Made by a program: the position numbers and the translations under genes. Below are positions 46,205-54,566 of a stretch of 64,000 nucleotides of DNA, in pieces (the stretch's first letter is position 1; the number at the start of each line of letters is the position of its first letter). Under the pieces are notes generated by a model. That model saw only the letters and a list, made by a program, of their open reading frames with translations, searched no databases and was not told the DNA's origin. The stretch is from an uncultured bacterium (GTDB lineage: Bacteria; Cyanobacteriota; Vampirovibrionia; Gastranaerophilales; Gastranaerophilaceae), in assembly GCA_949300485.1 (NCBI GenBank), contig CASGEL010000014.1:21852-85851 (forward strand), in the 5' to 3' direction.

Positions 46205-46281
46205 CGGGATGTAGCGCAGCTTGGTAGCGCACCTCGCTTGGGACGAGGGGGTCGCACGTTCAAATCGTGTCATCCCGACCA
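46205..46281 (+). tRNA. tRNA-Pro (anticodon UGG)
   Basis: Complete 77-nt cloverleaf: acceptor CGGGATG/CATCCCG, D arm with AGCTTGGTAGCGC, anticodon stem CCTCG/CGAGG with loop CTTGGGA (anticodon TGG), T loop GTTCAAATC, and an encoded CCA. It marks the left edge of the accessory island, whose integrase lies about 1 kb downstream; its 3' end is a likely attachment site. The other copy is not in the window. Confidence 0.95.
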
Positions 46282-46290
46282 TTTATTTTA

Positions 46291-46325
46291 AAAGAGTTTC
46301 AGGAATTCCCTGAAACTCTTTTTTA
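46291..46325 (+). terminator. Terminator after tRNA-Pro
   Basis: AGAGTTTCAGG pairs with CCTGAAACTCT around AATTC, followed by six Ts. Confidence 0.85.
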
Positions 46326-46330
46326 TTACC

Positions 46331-46351
46331 ATTATGTAATTATTATGTAAT
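46331..46351 (+). repeat. Tandem 10-bp direct repeat at the island edge
   Basis: ATTATGTAAT at 46331-46340 and again at 46342-46351. It could be an integrase arm site; this is inferred from position only. Confidence 0.3.
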
Positions 46352-46376
46352 CGTATTGAAGTTCGTTAAAGCACGT

Positions 46377-46916
46377 TTAATTTTCATTTTTGTTGAATAT
46401 TTCAAAAGGTAGATTTAAAAGTGCTTGTTCTGCTTCTTTTAATTCTGGAAGTGGTACAATTTTTTCTTTTCCAGTACCTTGCGTCATTTCAAATCTATAG
46501 ATACGTTCTTGTAAATGATATATTTCTACGTAATTAGCCAGCCTAGCCAATATTTTTGCATATAGCATAATATTTGTTATCGCTACATTCGGTACTCCGT
46601 ATTCGGATAAAGCTGTTCTTATTTTATCCTCTGGCTTTATTTTGTTACATGCTGGCGATACATTATTCCATATAGAAGCAATAAATGTTTCATCAGGGAT
46701 TTCTAATGCTCTGGCTATTGCTATCAGTGTAAAAATATTAGGAACTTTGCCTTTATTGTTCTCTAAATCCGAAATAAGACTTGAACTAATTCCTGATTTA
46801 TTAGCAAGATTAGCCATTGACCAACCTTTGTCCTGCCTTGATGTTCTTATAAGTTCACTGATGTTTTTTAATATAAGTTGCATATCTTCTTTAGAAATTT
46901 TTTTACTTTGTTTCAT
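46377..46916 (-). CDS. XRE-family transcriptional regulator, probable element repressor
   Basis: The N-terminal HTH (about residues 15-70) reads LIRTSRQDKGWSMANLANKSGISSSLISDLENNKGKVPNIFTL, typical of Cro/CI. The C-terminal ~90 residues are not recognised and lack a visible LexA/CI-type peptidase motif. 179 residues. It is divergent from the excisionase-integrase genes, and two palindromes lie between them, so it probably represses excision. GAGG precedes the ATG. Confidence 0.82.
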   Translation of the reverse strand: MKQSKKISKEDMQLILKNISELIRTSRQDKGWSMANLANKSGISSSLISDLENNKGKVPNIFTLIAIARALEIPDETFIASIWNNVSPACNKIKPEDKIRTALSEYGVPNVAITNIMLYAKILARLANYVEIYHLQERIYRFEMTQGTGKEKIVPLPELKEAEQALLNLPFEIFNKNEN

Positions 46917-46927
46917 AAACTTTTAAC

Positions 46928-46943
46928 CTCTTTAGTTAAAGAG
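46928..46943. promoter_or_regulatory. Palindromic operator candidate 1
   Basis: CTCTTTA-GT-TAAAGAG, preceded by AC and followed by TA, just upstream of the repressor start and overlapping its ribosome binding site. Confidence 0.5.
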
Positions 46944-46972
46944 TACCACTAAAAGGGCTAAAATGCAATATA

Positions 46973-46988
46973 ACCTCTATTGAGAGTA
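46973..46988. promoter_or_regulatory. Palindromic operator candidate 2
   Basis: ACCTCT-ATTG-AGAGTA. It shares the ACCTCT/AGAGTA ends with site 1 and lies about 16 bases before the -35 box of the excisionase promoter. Confidence 0.45.
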
Positions 46989-47003
46989 TTATACACTAAA
47001 AAG

Positions 47004-47032
47004 TTGACAAACGATATAAATATATGTATAAT
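47004..47032 (+). promoter_or_regulatory. Consensus sigma-70 promoter of the excisionase-integrase operon
   Basis: TTGACA (47004-47009), 17-base spacer, TATAAT (47027-47032): a perfect consensus. Confidence 0.85.
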
Positions 47033-47069
47033 CATTTTAGATAGTAATAATATCTAGAAAGGATAAATA

Positions 47070-47249
47070 ATGAACATTTTTACTACTGAAGAAGCCTCAA
47101 AATTACTAAGAATAGACAAGCGAACTTTACAAAAGCTGGCACAGAAAGGATATTTTCCAAAACATGTCTGTGGAAGAGTAGGTAGAAAATATCTATTCAA
47201 GGAAGAAGCATTAATTGAATTTATCTTTTCTAAAGAGGAAGTTGCATAA
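47070..47249 (+). CDS. Excisionase-like MerR/HTH_17 DNA-binding protein (59 aa)
   Basis: Small winged-helix protein: FTTEEASKLLRIDKRTLQKLAQKGYFP, then GRKYLFKEEALIEFI, the pattern of excisionase-family (HTH_17) proteins that recognise DNA and steer the integrase. AGAAAGGA precedes the ATG. The integrase gene starts ten bases after its stop, so the two form one transcript from the consensus promoter. Confidence 0.75.
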   Translation: MNIFTTEEASKLLRIDKRTLQKLAQKGYFPKHVCGRVGRKYLFKEEALIEFIFSKEEVA

Positions 47250-47259
47250 GGTACTGTTT

Positions 47260-48276
47260 ATGGGCGTATTTAAACACAAAAACGGCTATTACGGCTACAA
47301 TTTTATGTATAAAGGCAAAAGGCACAGTAGAACATTTAAAGGTTTATCTAAAGATGAGGTAACACAACTTGAAATTGTACATAAAGCAGGACTTGTAAAA
47401 GACGGATATGACATTACACACAAAAAGGACTATCATTTAGATGAGTTGATAGCTGATTACAAAGAGTATCGCAAAGCTCATTATACCAGGCCCAATGAAT
47501 TTGATTATGTTATAGACAAATTTTACAAATTGATTGGCAACAAAAATGTAGAACAAATAACCTCATCTGATGTTGAACGATATATTACTTCCCGCTTAAA
47601 TCAGGTAAAGAATTCAAGTATAAATAGAGAACTCGACATTATACGGCGAATTTTCTCATTAGGTGTAGATAATAAGAAATTATCAGTAAATCCGTGCAGT
47701 ACTGTTAAAGATTTACGGATAGAAAATCCTCCAGAACGATACCTGACAAAGGAAGAAGAAAAGTTATTACTAAAAGTTTGCAATCAAACAATGCAGGCAA
47801 TTATTATAACTGCATTACACACCGGAGGAAGGCAAAATGAAATATTATCGTTAAAATGGGAAGATATTTTCTTCAATGAAAATTATTTAATTTTGAGAAA
47901 TACCAAAAACGGTAAGCCCCGTAAACTTCCTATGACAACAACTTTAAAGAATGTTCTGGCTAAGCAAAAAAGGTTAAGTGAATATGTTTTTACCTCGCCA
48001 GAAACCGGTACTCGGTATAAAGATGTTAAAACTACCTTTAAACGAGCTGTCGAACGGGCAGGTATTCCATATATTACATTTCATAAGCTAAGGCATACAA
48101 CCGCATCACGACTGAATGAAGCCGGTGTTGATATTATAACTATTCAAGAAATACTTGACCATGCTGACGTAAAAACGACCTTGCGTTACACACATAACAG
48201 TAATGCAAGTATTAAAAATGCGTTTAACTCTTTAGATAAATATGGGACAGAAAGAATAGAAAGGAAAAATAAATGA
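47260..48276 (+). CDS. int: Tyrosine-type site-specific integrase
   Basis: Phage/ICE-type integrase. N-terminal AP2-like arm-binding part (MGVFKHKNGYYGYNFMYKGK), then a SAM-like core-binding domain (about 65-150) and the catalytic domain with Arg in HTGGRQNEI, HKLRHTTASRL, and Tyr in LDHADVKTTLRYTH. The ATG at 47260 is chosen because AAGG lies eight bases upstream; 338 residues. Its position beside tRNA-Pro fits use of the tRNA 3' end as target. Confidence 0.92.
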   Translation: MGVFKHKNGYYGYNFMYKGKRHSRTFKGLSKDEVTQLEIVHKAGLVKDGYDITHKKDYHLDELIADYKEYRKAHYTRPNEFDYVIDKFYKLIGNKNVEQITSSDVERYITSRLNQVKNSSINRELDIIRRIFSLGVDNKKLSVNPCSTVKDLRIENPPERYLTKEEEKLLLKVCNQTMQAIIITALHTGGRQNEILSLKWEDIFFNENYLILRNTKNGKPRKLPMTTTLKNVLAKQKRLSEYVFTSPETGTRYKDVKTTFKRAVERAGIPYITFHKLRHTTASRLNEAGVDIITIQEILDHADVKTTLRYTHNSNASIKNAFNSLDKYGTERIERKNK

Positions 48277-48641
48277 CAAGAACAAAATTACAAAGTATTG
48301 GAAGAAAACAGCGATACAGGTATACTGCAACTTTTGTGCGATTCGGAGAAAAAAACGGATATTTGGGTTCAGAAAAAACGATACTATTAAAAAATATCAA
48401 ACTTTTGGATACTGATGAAATTATTACAGACCATTTATGGTTTACATGTGGAAAATTATTTGAAATGTTAAATCTAAATAGTGGAGATATAATTGAATTT
48501 AATGCTCGTGTAGGAAAATATACAAAAGGTTGGATGAGTAAAAGGAATTGGTATGAACGAGGTTGTCCACCAGTACAAACAGATTATAAATTAGAATATC
48601 CAAGTAAAATTAAAGTTGTATCTCGGGGGGGGGTAGTCTAG
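48273..48641 (+). CDS. Conserved mobile-element protein of unknown function (122 aa)
   Basis: Overlaps the integrase stop by four bases (ATGA), so coupled to it. Basic, strand-rich protein: RYTATFVRFGEKNGYLGSEK, VLLKNIK-like ILLKNIKLLDTDEIITDHLWF, and SGDIIEFNARVGKYTKGW, reminiscent of small OB/beta-barrel proteins in integrative elements. Its 3' end contains a run of nine Gs (48626-48634), so small changes in run length would change the last residues. Function unknown. Confidence 0.6.
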   Translation: MTRTKLQSIGRKQRYRYTATFVRFGEKNGYLGSEKTILLKNIKLLDTDEIITDHLWFTCGKLFEMLNLNSGDIIEFNARVGKYTKGWMSKRNWYERGCPPVQTDYKLEYPSKIKVVSRGGVV

Positions 48642-48654
48642 CCACCCCTGTCCA
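48626..48654 (+). repeat. G9 homopolymer with GGGGT/ACCCC hairpin
   Basis: Nine Gs in an AT-rich region, then TAGTCTAGCC and ACCCC, which can fold with the last Gs. It overlaps the stop codon of the 122-aa gene. Confidence 0.4.
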
Positions 48655-48753
48655 TATAATAGATGCACTCTACTACATTCACATACAGTTTCAACCAATA
48701 CACCAATAAAAACACAATGGATTATATTCTCAGAGAAGAAAGGAGAACAGAAG

Positions 48754-50154
48754 ATGAGACCTCTAATAAAAGAAGATAAGAGTACTGTAAAACAACTATC
48801 ATACTGTGTTAGTATTGAGCACTTGGAGATACTTATAACAGAGTACTGTAACAGATATAATATTGACTATGAACCGTTAGTTGAAGCATTACATAACAGT
48901 ATTGAGAACATGTATAGTGATAAGTACCCGAACATTCTTATAGTTAATGAGAGACTATTAAATATACTTGAAAACAATCTGAATGAGATTGCTAAAGGAT
49001 TAAAGTATAAAGTCTTAAATGAAGAACAGCAGGGGAACTTTTACTGGTTTTTACTGAAACATATATTAAGAGAAGTAGAGAAGTTTAAGCTTCACCAATC
49101 ACAAGAAACAGCCTGGAAACTTCTTAAGGTTAGACCTTATAAACATGTAGAGGGTAAATATGAAGTTGATGATGATAAGTCAGTAGATGCACCCAGTAAT
49201 ATACTATTTAACTTTAATACGGATGCTTATCTGAGACATAATCTTGAAGAAACATTTGTTGAAGCCATTTCTTATTGTTATGCTATTGCTCATTTTATCT
49301 TGTTAAATATCGTATTCAGCAGTGTAGAACCAGTATTAAGAAAAAATGATGTAATTGAATTTATACAGAATTTTTTCTTGAGTGTAGGATTACCAATGAC
49401 AGAGCTGGGTATTGAATGCAATTACACTTTAAATGGATTTTATTTCAGTGAATTGTATGCAGAGTTATCACAGCTAACAACAGACAAAAAGAACCTGTTG
49501 ATAACAACTAATGTAAATACTCCTAGTATAACCTTTACTTACCGTAATGACAGTGCAAACTTTAATATTCCTGATTTTTACTATGATGAAGTTGTAACAT
49601 CTATCAAAAGAGAGTACCAGAAGAGAACTGACAACAATGGTAAACACCCTATTTCTTTTAAAATATATGGCAGCGGTCGGAATATGACAATATATCTGTC
49701 TGTGTACGGAGTCGGTAACTTAATGAACCTTATCCCTGAAGGTTTCACTGAATATGCTCATACACTTCTTTATGCTGAACATGAATTATTTACCATTGCT
49801 GCAAAATGCTTCTTCAAAATAATCCGACATACTGAAGAATCCAAGACGGAGTTTAGGTCGATAGAGCCTGACTATACAACAAGAGTGATTGCTTTCCTTA
49901 TGGGTAAAACTAATAGTATACAGAAAAGTATTATTATAAGCGAGTTATACAACCTTGATGATACTGAAATATCTGAAATACTTAATAATAATTTTAATAG
50001 AAATGCAACTAAACAAAAGGCTGAAATTCGGGCATTAATCACTGATACAAGAAATTATGTAAAGGAACATCCTACAAAATCAAGATTATTAACCTTGTAT
50101 AAATACTGGGATTGGGCAGATTCAGTGAGAGTATCCGAAGGTAAAGTATTATGA
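48754..50154 (+). CDS. Mobile-element protein of unknown function (466 aa)
   Basis: No family recognised. Largely helical N-terminal half (EHLEILITEYCNRYNIDYEPLVEAL) and a more mixed C-terminal half ending KHPTKSRLLTLYKYWDWADSVR-like. No Walker motif, signal peptide or membrane segment is clear. A good AGAAAGGAG site precedes the ATG. It overlaps the next gene by four bases (ATGA), so it is probably cotranslated with the Rep-like protein; a replication accessory role is possible. About 110 bases before it hold no other feature apart from a possible 20-codon leader frame from 48717. Confidence 0.55.
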   Translation: MRPLIKEDKSTVKQLSYCVSIEHLEILITEYCNRYNIDYEPLVEALHNSIENMYSDKYPNILIVNERLLNILENNLNEIAKGLKYKVLNEEQQGNFYWFLLKHILREVEKFKLHQSQETAWKLLKVRPYKHVEGKYEVDDDKSVDAPSNILFNFNTDAYLRHNLEETFVEAISYCYAIAHFILLNIVFSSVEPVLRKNDVIEFIQNFFLSVGLPMTELGIECNYTLNGFYFSELYAELSQLTTDKKNLLITTNVNTPSITFTYRNDSANFNIPDFYYDEVVTSIKREYQKRTDNNGKHPISFKIYGSGRNMTIYLSVYGVGNLMNLIPEGFTEYAHTLLYAEHELFTIAAKCFFKIIRHTEESKTEFRSIEPDYTTRVIAFLMGKTNSIQKSIIISELYNLDDTEISEILNNNFNRNATKQKAEIRALITDTRNYVKEHPTKSRLLTLYKYWDWADSVRVSEGKVL

Positions 50155-51419
50155 TTAATAAACCTGTTGTTACGGCAAAATCTCTACTTTGTACAAAGGT
50201 GGATAAATTACGCTTTTGTTGTGAGAGGTTAAGCATAGACCTTCAAACACTTGAAGATATTGAAGCCTCTGCAAAGGAACAATTTTATGGAGCTTTAAAA
50301 TTTACCAAAGGTAAGTTTTCATTTATAGACATCACTCCTACAAGACTGAAAAGGGGAAATGAACAACAACATAATCTTCAAAGACCCTGTCAATTGCTAT
50401 TTCGTGATGCATTAAATAATACATTCTTAACCGAACAAAACCGTTTCTGGTGTACAGGTATTCATATCGCAATTGATGTTGTTATGCCAAGACCTATTCA
50501 GAATTATATACAATTTTTAGGTGGTTTAAAATACAGGTACCTCGTACCCAATATGCATTCAACAAGCCTTAATAATAAAAGTTTATACCTTGCACCTGCA
50601 AAAATCAAGAAAAGTGCAAAGAATTACACAGAAAGACACTTAATAAAGTTCTATGATAAAAGGCAGGAGTATATTGACAAACATAACGTATCTATTGTTC
50701 ATCTAAATGAGCCACTGAGTGAGGATGAAATTAATATACTGGGTGAAGCCTATAACAGAAATGAACATACTGTTGACCTCAGGAGAATAAACCTTTTACG
50801 GATTGAGGTTGAATTAAAAGGCACAAATGCTTTACGAAATCTGGTAACCCGCTTTGGAAGCATAAGGGTTAATAATAGAGTTACATCCAACAGGATTGTA
50901 CGTGCCATCAATTGGCAGGCATTTAATCGCATAATTGAAAATTATCTGATTGAGCACCTGAATAAGTACATATTTAGTCAGTTTACTGAAAATGTAACAG
51001 AGGAAACTTCTGATTCTTACACTAAGTTTGCTGCTGAATTTCTGATAAACTCAGGCAATATATATAAGTACAAAAATATTTTCAAGGAATTTATACATAT
51101 AGACAAGAATCTGGAGAGAAATTTTAGTAACCTTGTAACTAAAAGCAAACAATATGTAAGTGAAAATGATTTGTTTAATGAGTTGATAGCGGCAATAGAA
51201 TCCAGTCTGGAGTTCAATAGCTCATTATCCGAAGCCCCCAATACTGAACCGGTACAGGATAATATGTTGCAGTATAACAGCGTTACAGGCATGGTAAAAA
51301 AGTCATGGCCAAGCTTTTTTATTCTGTTAAATAACGTTGTAAGTCTTTGCAAAGCATACTGTAACAGCCTGAAGCAGATTTTGCTGATATACCCTGTTCC
51401 AATCTGGGATGACAGTTGA
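50151..51419 (+). CDS. Putative replication initiation protein (Rep_trans / phage RstA-like)
   Basis: Candidate rolling-circle initiator. IKFYDKRQEYIDKH (about residues 168-181) and LLRIEVELKGTNAL (about 220-233) match the conserved Tyr/Lys and R-I-E-x-x-L-K motifs of Rep_trans and filamentous-phage RstA/gene II-X proteins. The N-terminal part (residues 1-130) is less clear. 422 residues. It would allow autonomous replication of the excised circle. Alternative: a related DNA-binding protein without nicking activity. Confidence 0.5.
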   Translation: MINKPVVTAKSLLCTKVDKLRFCCERLSIDLQTLEDIEASAKEQFYGALKFTKGKFSFIDITPTRLKRGNEQQHNLQRPCQLLFRDALNNTFLTEQNRFWCTGIHIAIDVVMPRPIQNYIQFLGGLKYRYLVPNMHSTSLNNKSLYLAPAKIKKSAKNYTERHLIKFYDKRQEYIDKHNVSIVHLNEPLSEDEINILGEAYNRNEHTVDLRRINLLRIEVELKGTNALRNLVTRFGSIRVNNRVTSNRIVRAINWQAFNRIIENYLIEHLNKYIFSQFTENVTEETSDSYTKFAAEFLINSGNIYKYKNIFKEFIHIDKNLERNFSNLVTKSKQYVSENDLFNELIAAIESSLEFNSSLSEAPNTEPVQDNMLQYNSVTGMVKKSWPSFFILLNNVVSLCKAYCNSLKQILLIYPVPIWDDS

Positions 51420-51523
51420 TACTCAGACCTCAATAATAGAGGTCGCTTGTATGAAGAATTTTAATTCTTTACATTCTTTTTTGCACCGGCAGTTGGAGTA
51501 TGGTGCAGAAAGGAAGAGTTGGA

Positions 51524-52087
51524 ATGAAAAATTTAGTAGAACCTATCAAAAGTAAAAAGGATATTGAGGCAGTAGAAAAGTTTCTGGAGAAACACAGCAA
51601 ACGTAATCGGCTTATCTTTGCTTTTGGAATTAATACAGGATTAAGGGTGTCGGATATTCTGGGGTTAAATGTTGAAGATGTGAAGGACAAAAATTATGTT
51701 GAAATACGAGAAAAGAAAACTGGTAAGTATAAGAGATTTCCGTTAAATTCAAAATTAAAGGCTTTGATTAAAGATTACCTGAAAGAACGGGAAAATTTGT
51801 ATGCTATTGGAGATGAAACTCCTTTGTTTGTTGGCAAGAAACATCACAGGCTGCACAGGTCGCAGGTGTACAGGTTCTTGAATGAAGCGTGCGAACAACT
51901 GGGAATTTCTGCTAATATAGGAACGCATTCGATGAGGAAGAGCTTTGGATACCATTTTTATAAAAAGTTCAATGACGTTGCTCTGTTACAAAAAATTTTG
52001 AACCATTCATCTCCGGCAATTACTTTAAGATATATCGGTATTGCTCAAGATGAGATAGATAACTCATACTATAATTTTGAACTCTAA
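51524..52087 (+). CDS. Small tyrosine recombinase (catalytic domain only)
   Basis: A 187-residue recombinase lacking the usual N-terminal core-binding domain. Catalytic residues visible: Arg in GINTGLRVSDIL, Lys/beta-hairpin region REKKTGKYKRFPL, HSMRKSFGYHF and Tyr in HSSPAITLRYIG. The ATG at 51524 is chosen because AAGGA lies about eight bases upstream. A TGCACC motif begins right after its stop, and the 17-bp inverted repeats lie just beyond, so it is the natural candidate to flip that segment. Confidence 0.85.
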   Translation: MKNLVEPIKSKKDIEAVEKFLEKHSKRNRLIFAFGINTGLRVSDILGLNVEDVKDKNYVEIREKKTGKYKRFPLNSKLKALIKDYLKERENLYAIGDETPLFVGKKHHRLHRSQVYRFLNEACEQLGISANIGTHSMRKSFGYHFYKKFNDVALLQKILNHSSPAITLRYIGIAQDEIDNSYYNFEL

Positions 52088-52100
52088 TGCACCAAAAATA

Positions 52101-52117
52101 TATGCACCCAAATATTT
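52101..52117 (+). repeat. Left inverted repeat of a candidate invertible promoter
   Basis: TATGCACCCAAATATTT. Its exact reverse complement is at 52260-52276. Confidence 0.75.
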
Positions 52118-52259
52118 AAACGAGTGCATATACTACCACAGTTTAATAGTAGTTTGAAAAGACAATTATGTCAATGGTGCATAAAATTAATGTTAAATAA
52201 TATGACTGTTAAATTAAATTAATAATTTTTAAATATTTTCCAAAGGTATAGTCCGAGAT
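52118..52259. promoter_or_regulatory. Candidate invertible promoter segment (142 bp)
   Basis: Lies between a recombinase gene and the methylase operon, bounded by the 17-bp inverted repeats. It has no coding frame of note but contains one strong promoter and further GTGCATA half-sites (52124-52130 and 52177-52183). Confidence 0.65.
52146..52174 (-). promoter_or_regulatory. Promoter inside the candidate invertible segment, now pointing away from the methylase genes
   Basis: On the minus strand TTGACA (52169-52174), exactly 17 bases, TACTAT (52146-52151). After inversion it would lie at about 52203-52231 on the plus strand and transcribe into the gene at 52292, whose ribosome binding site AAGGA (52282-52286) is outside the segment. 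Confidence 0.65.
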
Positions 52260-52276
52260 AAATATTTGGGTGCATA
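52260..52276 (-). repeat. Right inverted repeat of a candidate invertible promoter
   Basis: AAATATTTGGGTGCATA, the exact reverse complement of 52101-52117. Confidence 0.75.
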
Positions 52277-52291
52277 AAATTAAGGAATTTT

Positions 52292-52951
52292 ATGGCACCG
52301 GTATTGGAAAAAGAAGTTCAGGTCAAAAGTGCGGAAAGGGTTAGAAATCACGGGGAAGTCTTAACTGCAAGACGGGAAGTTGAAGCAATGCTTGACCTTG
52401 TTAAGAATGAGTCTGAACGCATTGACAGCCGCTTTTTAGAGCCTGCCTGCGGAACCGGTAACTTTCTGACAGCAATACTGGAAAGGAAACTTAAAACTGT
52501 TGCAGACAGATACAGGACAAAAGAAGCTGACTTTGAAGTTCAAATGCTTTCTGCTCTTGGTAGTATTTATGGCATTGACCTGTTAGAGGATAATATCAAG
52601 GAATCACAGGAGCGGATGTTTGAGATTGCCTGTGATTGTTATAAAAAATCTCTGAAAAAACTTCCTGATGAAACTTTTCAAAACATAATGAAATTTGTTC
52701 TCTCTAAAAATATTTTGCAGGGAGACAGTCTTAACGGAATTGATAAAATTATTTTTACCCAGTGGACACTTATAGGGTACCAGATTAAACGTGAAGAGTA
52801 TTCTTTTGCCCAAATGAATCAGCAGGCAGAGATTATGAATACTCCGCTTTTTGCTGCTTTGCAAAATGAAAAGGGAGAGGATGTATTTATTCCACAGCCT
52901 GTAAAAACTTATCCGGCAGTGTTCTACAGAAATTTACCGGAGGGCTGCTGA
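52292..52951 (+). CDS. N6-adenine methylase-like protein lacking the NPPY motif (219 aa)
   Basis: Has SAM-binding motif [17 protein letters not shown] (about residues 48-63) and the following [11 protein letters not shown] acid region, as in adenine methylases of restriction systems, but no (N/D)PPY catalytic motif; instead the region ends [13 protein letters not shown] and a unique tail. It probably acts with the next protein, which does have NPPY. AAGGA precedes the ATG. Its stop overlaps the start of the next gene (52951). First gene after the invertible segment. Confidence 0.75.
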   Translation: MAPVLEKEVQVKSAERVRNHGEVLTARREVEAMLDLVKNESERIDSRFLEPACGTGNFLTAILERKLKTVADRYRTKEADFEVQMLSALGSIYGIDLLEDNIKESQERMFEIACDCYKKSLKKLPDETFQNIMKFVLSKNILQGDSLNGIDKIIFTQWTLIGYQIKREEYSFAQMNQQAEIMNTPLFAALQNEKGEDVFIPQPVKTYPAVFYRNLPEGC

Positions 52952-54474
52952 TGAGTTTTTTGCAAGAGTTACATAAACCTGATATTTTGGATTGTATTTC
53001 TCATTTATCTTCTGACGAAGTTTTTACACCACCGAGAGTTGTTAATGAAATGCTGGATACATTGCCGCAGGAGTTATTCAAAAGCCCTGATACAAAGTTT
53101 TTGGACCCTTGTTCAAAATCCGGAGTATTCTTAAGAGAAATTGCAAAAAGGTTAATTGAGGGTCTTACTGATAAAATCCCTGATTTAGAAAAGAGATTAG
53201 ACCACATATTTAAAAATCAGCTTTTTGGATTGGCTATAACAGAATTGACAGCATTACTTTCAAGGCGGTCGGTTTACTGTTCAAAAGATGCAAGCGGAGA
53301 ATATTCCGTTGTACATTTTGACAATCCGGAAGGGAATATTGAGTATAAAAGAACTTACCATTTGTGGTTAAAAGATAAGTGTATGATGTGCGGAGCTTCT
53401 AAATCCGAGTATGACAGAGGAGAGGAGCTTGAAACACACGCCTACTCCTTTATTCATACCGACGAACAGCGAAACTCCGCCTTGTTTAAGAGGTTAAAGG
53501 AGATGAAATTTGATGTCATAATCGGCAATCCGCCGTATCAGTTGAGTGATGGGGGTGCACAAGCTAGTGCACGTCCCCTGTATCACCTGTTTATACAACA
53601 GGCTAAAAAATTAAATCCACGATATATCACAATGATTATACCTGCCCGCTGGTATTCAGGAGGAAAAGGCTTAGACAGTTTTAGGGATGAAATGCTAAAT
53701 GATAAAAGAATAAAAGCATTAGTTGATTATGTAAATTCTTCAGAATGTTTTCCAGGAGTGAATATTGCTGGAGGTGTTTGCTATTTTCTGTGGGATAAAG
53801 ATTATGATGGAAAGTGTCTTATTACAAATATAAAAAATGGAGAAAAGAATACCCCACAAACTAGATTTCTCTCAGAATTCGATACGTTTGTAAGAGATAA
53901 TGATGCAATATCTATTTTAAATAAAGTACTTATTTCATCAAATAAATTTATGAATGATGTAGTACATTCAAGAAATAGTTTTTCATTACCAAGTAATGAA
54001 AGAGGACATAAAGATAAAAAAGATAATGACTGTTTGCTTTTTTCTAGTGAAGGGAAGTCATATATCGAAAAAACTAAAATTAATGATAAAGAAAATATAT
54101 TAAAGCTGTTTAAGGTTGTTATTACGTATGCTATGTCTGGAGGAAATAAACCAGGTTCTGATGGAAAATATCAAATTATATCATCGCCAATGATATTAAA
54201 AAGTAATGAAGTTTGCACTGAAACATACCTTATAATTAATGTATTTGAAGACGAAAAGATGGCAAACAACTTAGTATCATACATTAAAACAAATTTCGTA
54301 CGTTTTTTAATGTTACAAACCTTATCCTCAATACATATTACAAAAAATTCTTTTCAATTTGTCCCCCTTCAAAACTTCAACGAAGAATGGACGGATGAAA
54401 AACTTTATAAAAAATACGGGCTAACTCAGGAAGAAATTGATTTTATTGAGTCTATGATTAGACCAATGGAGTAA
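52951..54474 (+). CDS. Eco57I-type adenine DNA methyltransferase (507 aa)
   Basis: DNA methylase of a restriction-modification system. Motif I is [14 protein letters not shown] (51-64), motif IV is [10 protein letters not shown] (NPPY at 193-196), followed by [12 protein letters not shown] and a long C-terminal part (about 290-507) that is probably the target-recognition region. A CMMC...Cys-rich stretch near 144-147 ([12 protein letters not shown]) could hold a metal. Coupled to the upstream methylase-like gene by overlap. Confidence 0.82.
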   Translation: MSFLQELHKPDILDCISHLSSDEVFTPPRVVNEMLDTLPQELFKSPDTKFLDPCSKSGVFLREIAKRLIEGLTDKIPDLEKRLDHIFKNQLFGLAITELTALLSRRSVYCSKDASGEYSVVHFDNPEGNIEYKRTYHLWLKDKCMMCGASKSEYDRGEELETHAYSFIHTDEQRNSALFKRLKEMKFDVIIGNPPYQLSDGGAQASARPLYHLFIQQAKKLNPRYITMIIPARWYSGGKGLDSFRDEMLNDKRIKALVDYVNSSECFPGVNIAGGVCYFLWDKDYDGKCLITNIKNGEKNTPQTRFLSEFDTFVRDNDAISILNKVLISSNKFMNDVVHSRNSFSLPSNERGHKDKKDNDCLLFSSEGKSYIEKTKINDKENILKLFKVVITYAMSGGNKPGSDGKYQIISSPMILKSNEVCTETYLIINVFEDEKMANNLVSYIKTNFVRFLMLQTLSSIHITKNSFQFVPLQNFNEEWTDEKLYKKYGLTQEEIDFIESMIRPME

Positions 54475-54481
54475 TAAAATA

Positions 54482-54546
54482 CGTCACCCTGAATTTAGTT
54501 CAGGGGCTATTATTTACAAAGATTCTGAAACAAGTTCAGAATGACA
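54482..54546. repeat. REP-like palindromic repeat
   Basis: CGTCACCCTGAATTTAGTTC... and its imperfect reverse complement (...CTGAAACAAGTTCAGAATGACA) form two ~27-base arms. The GTCA(C/T)(C/T)CTGAA...TTCAG core is like repeats scattered in many bacterial genomes. Confidence 0.6.
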
Positions 54547-54566
54547 ACAAAATATAAGGAAAATTT

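Noticed and set aside
48717..48779. A 20-codon leader peptide overlapping the start of the 466-aa gene
   Set aside because: No ribosome binding site or attenuator structure was found; mentioned only in the gene entry.
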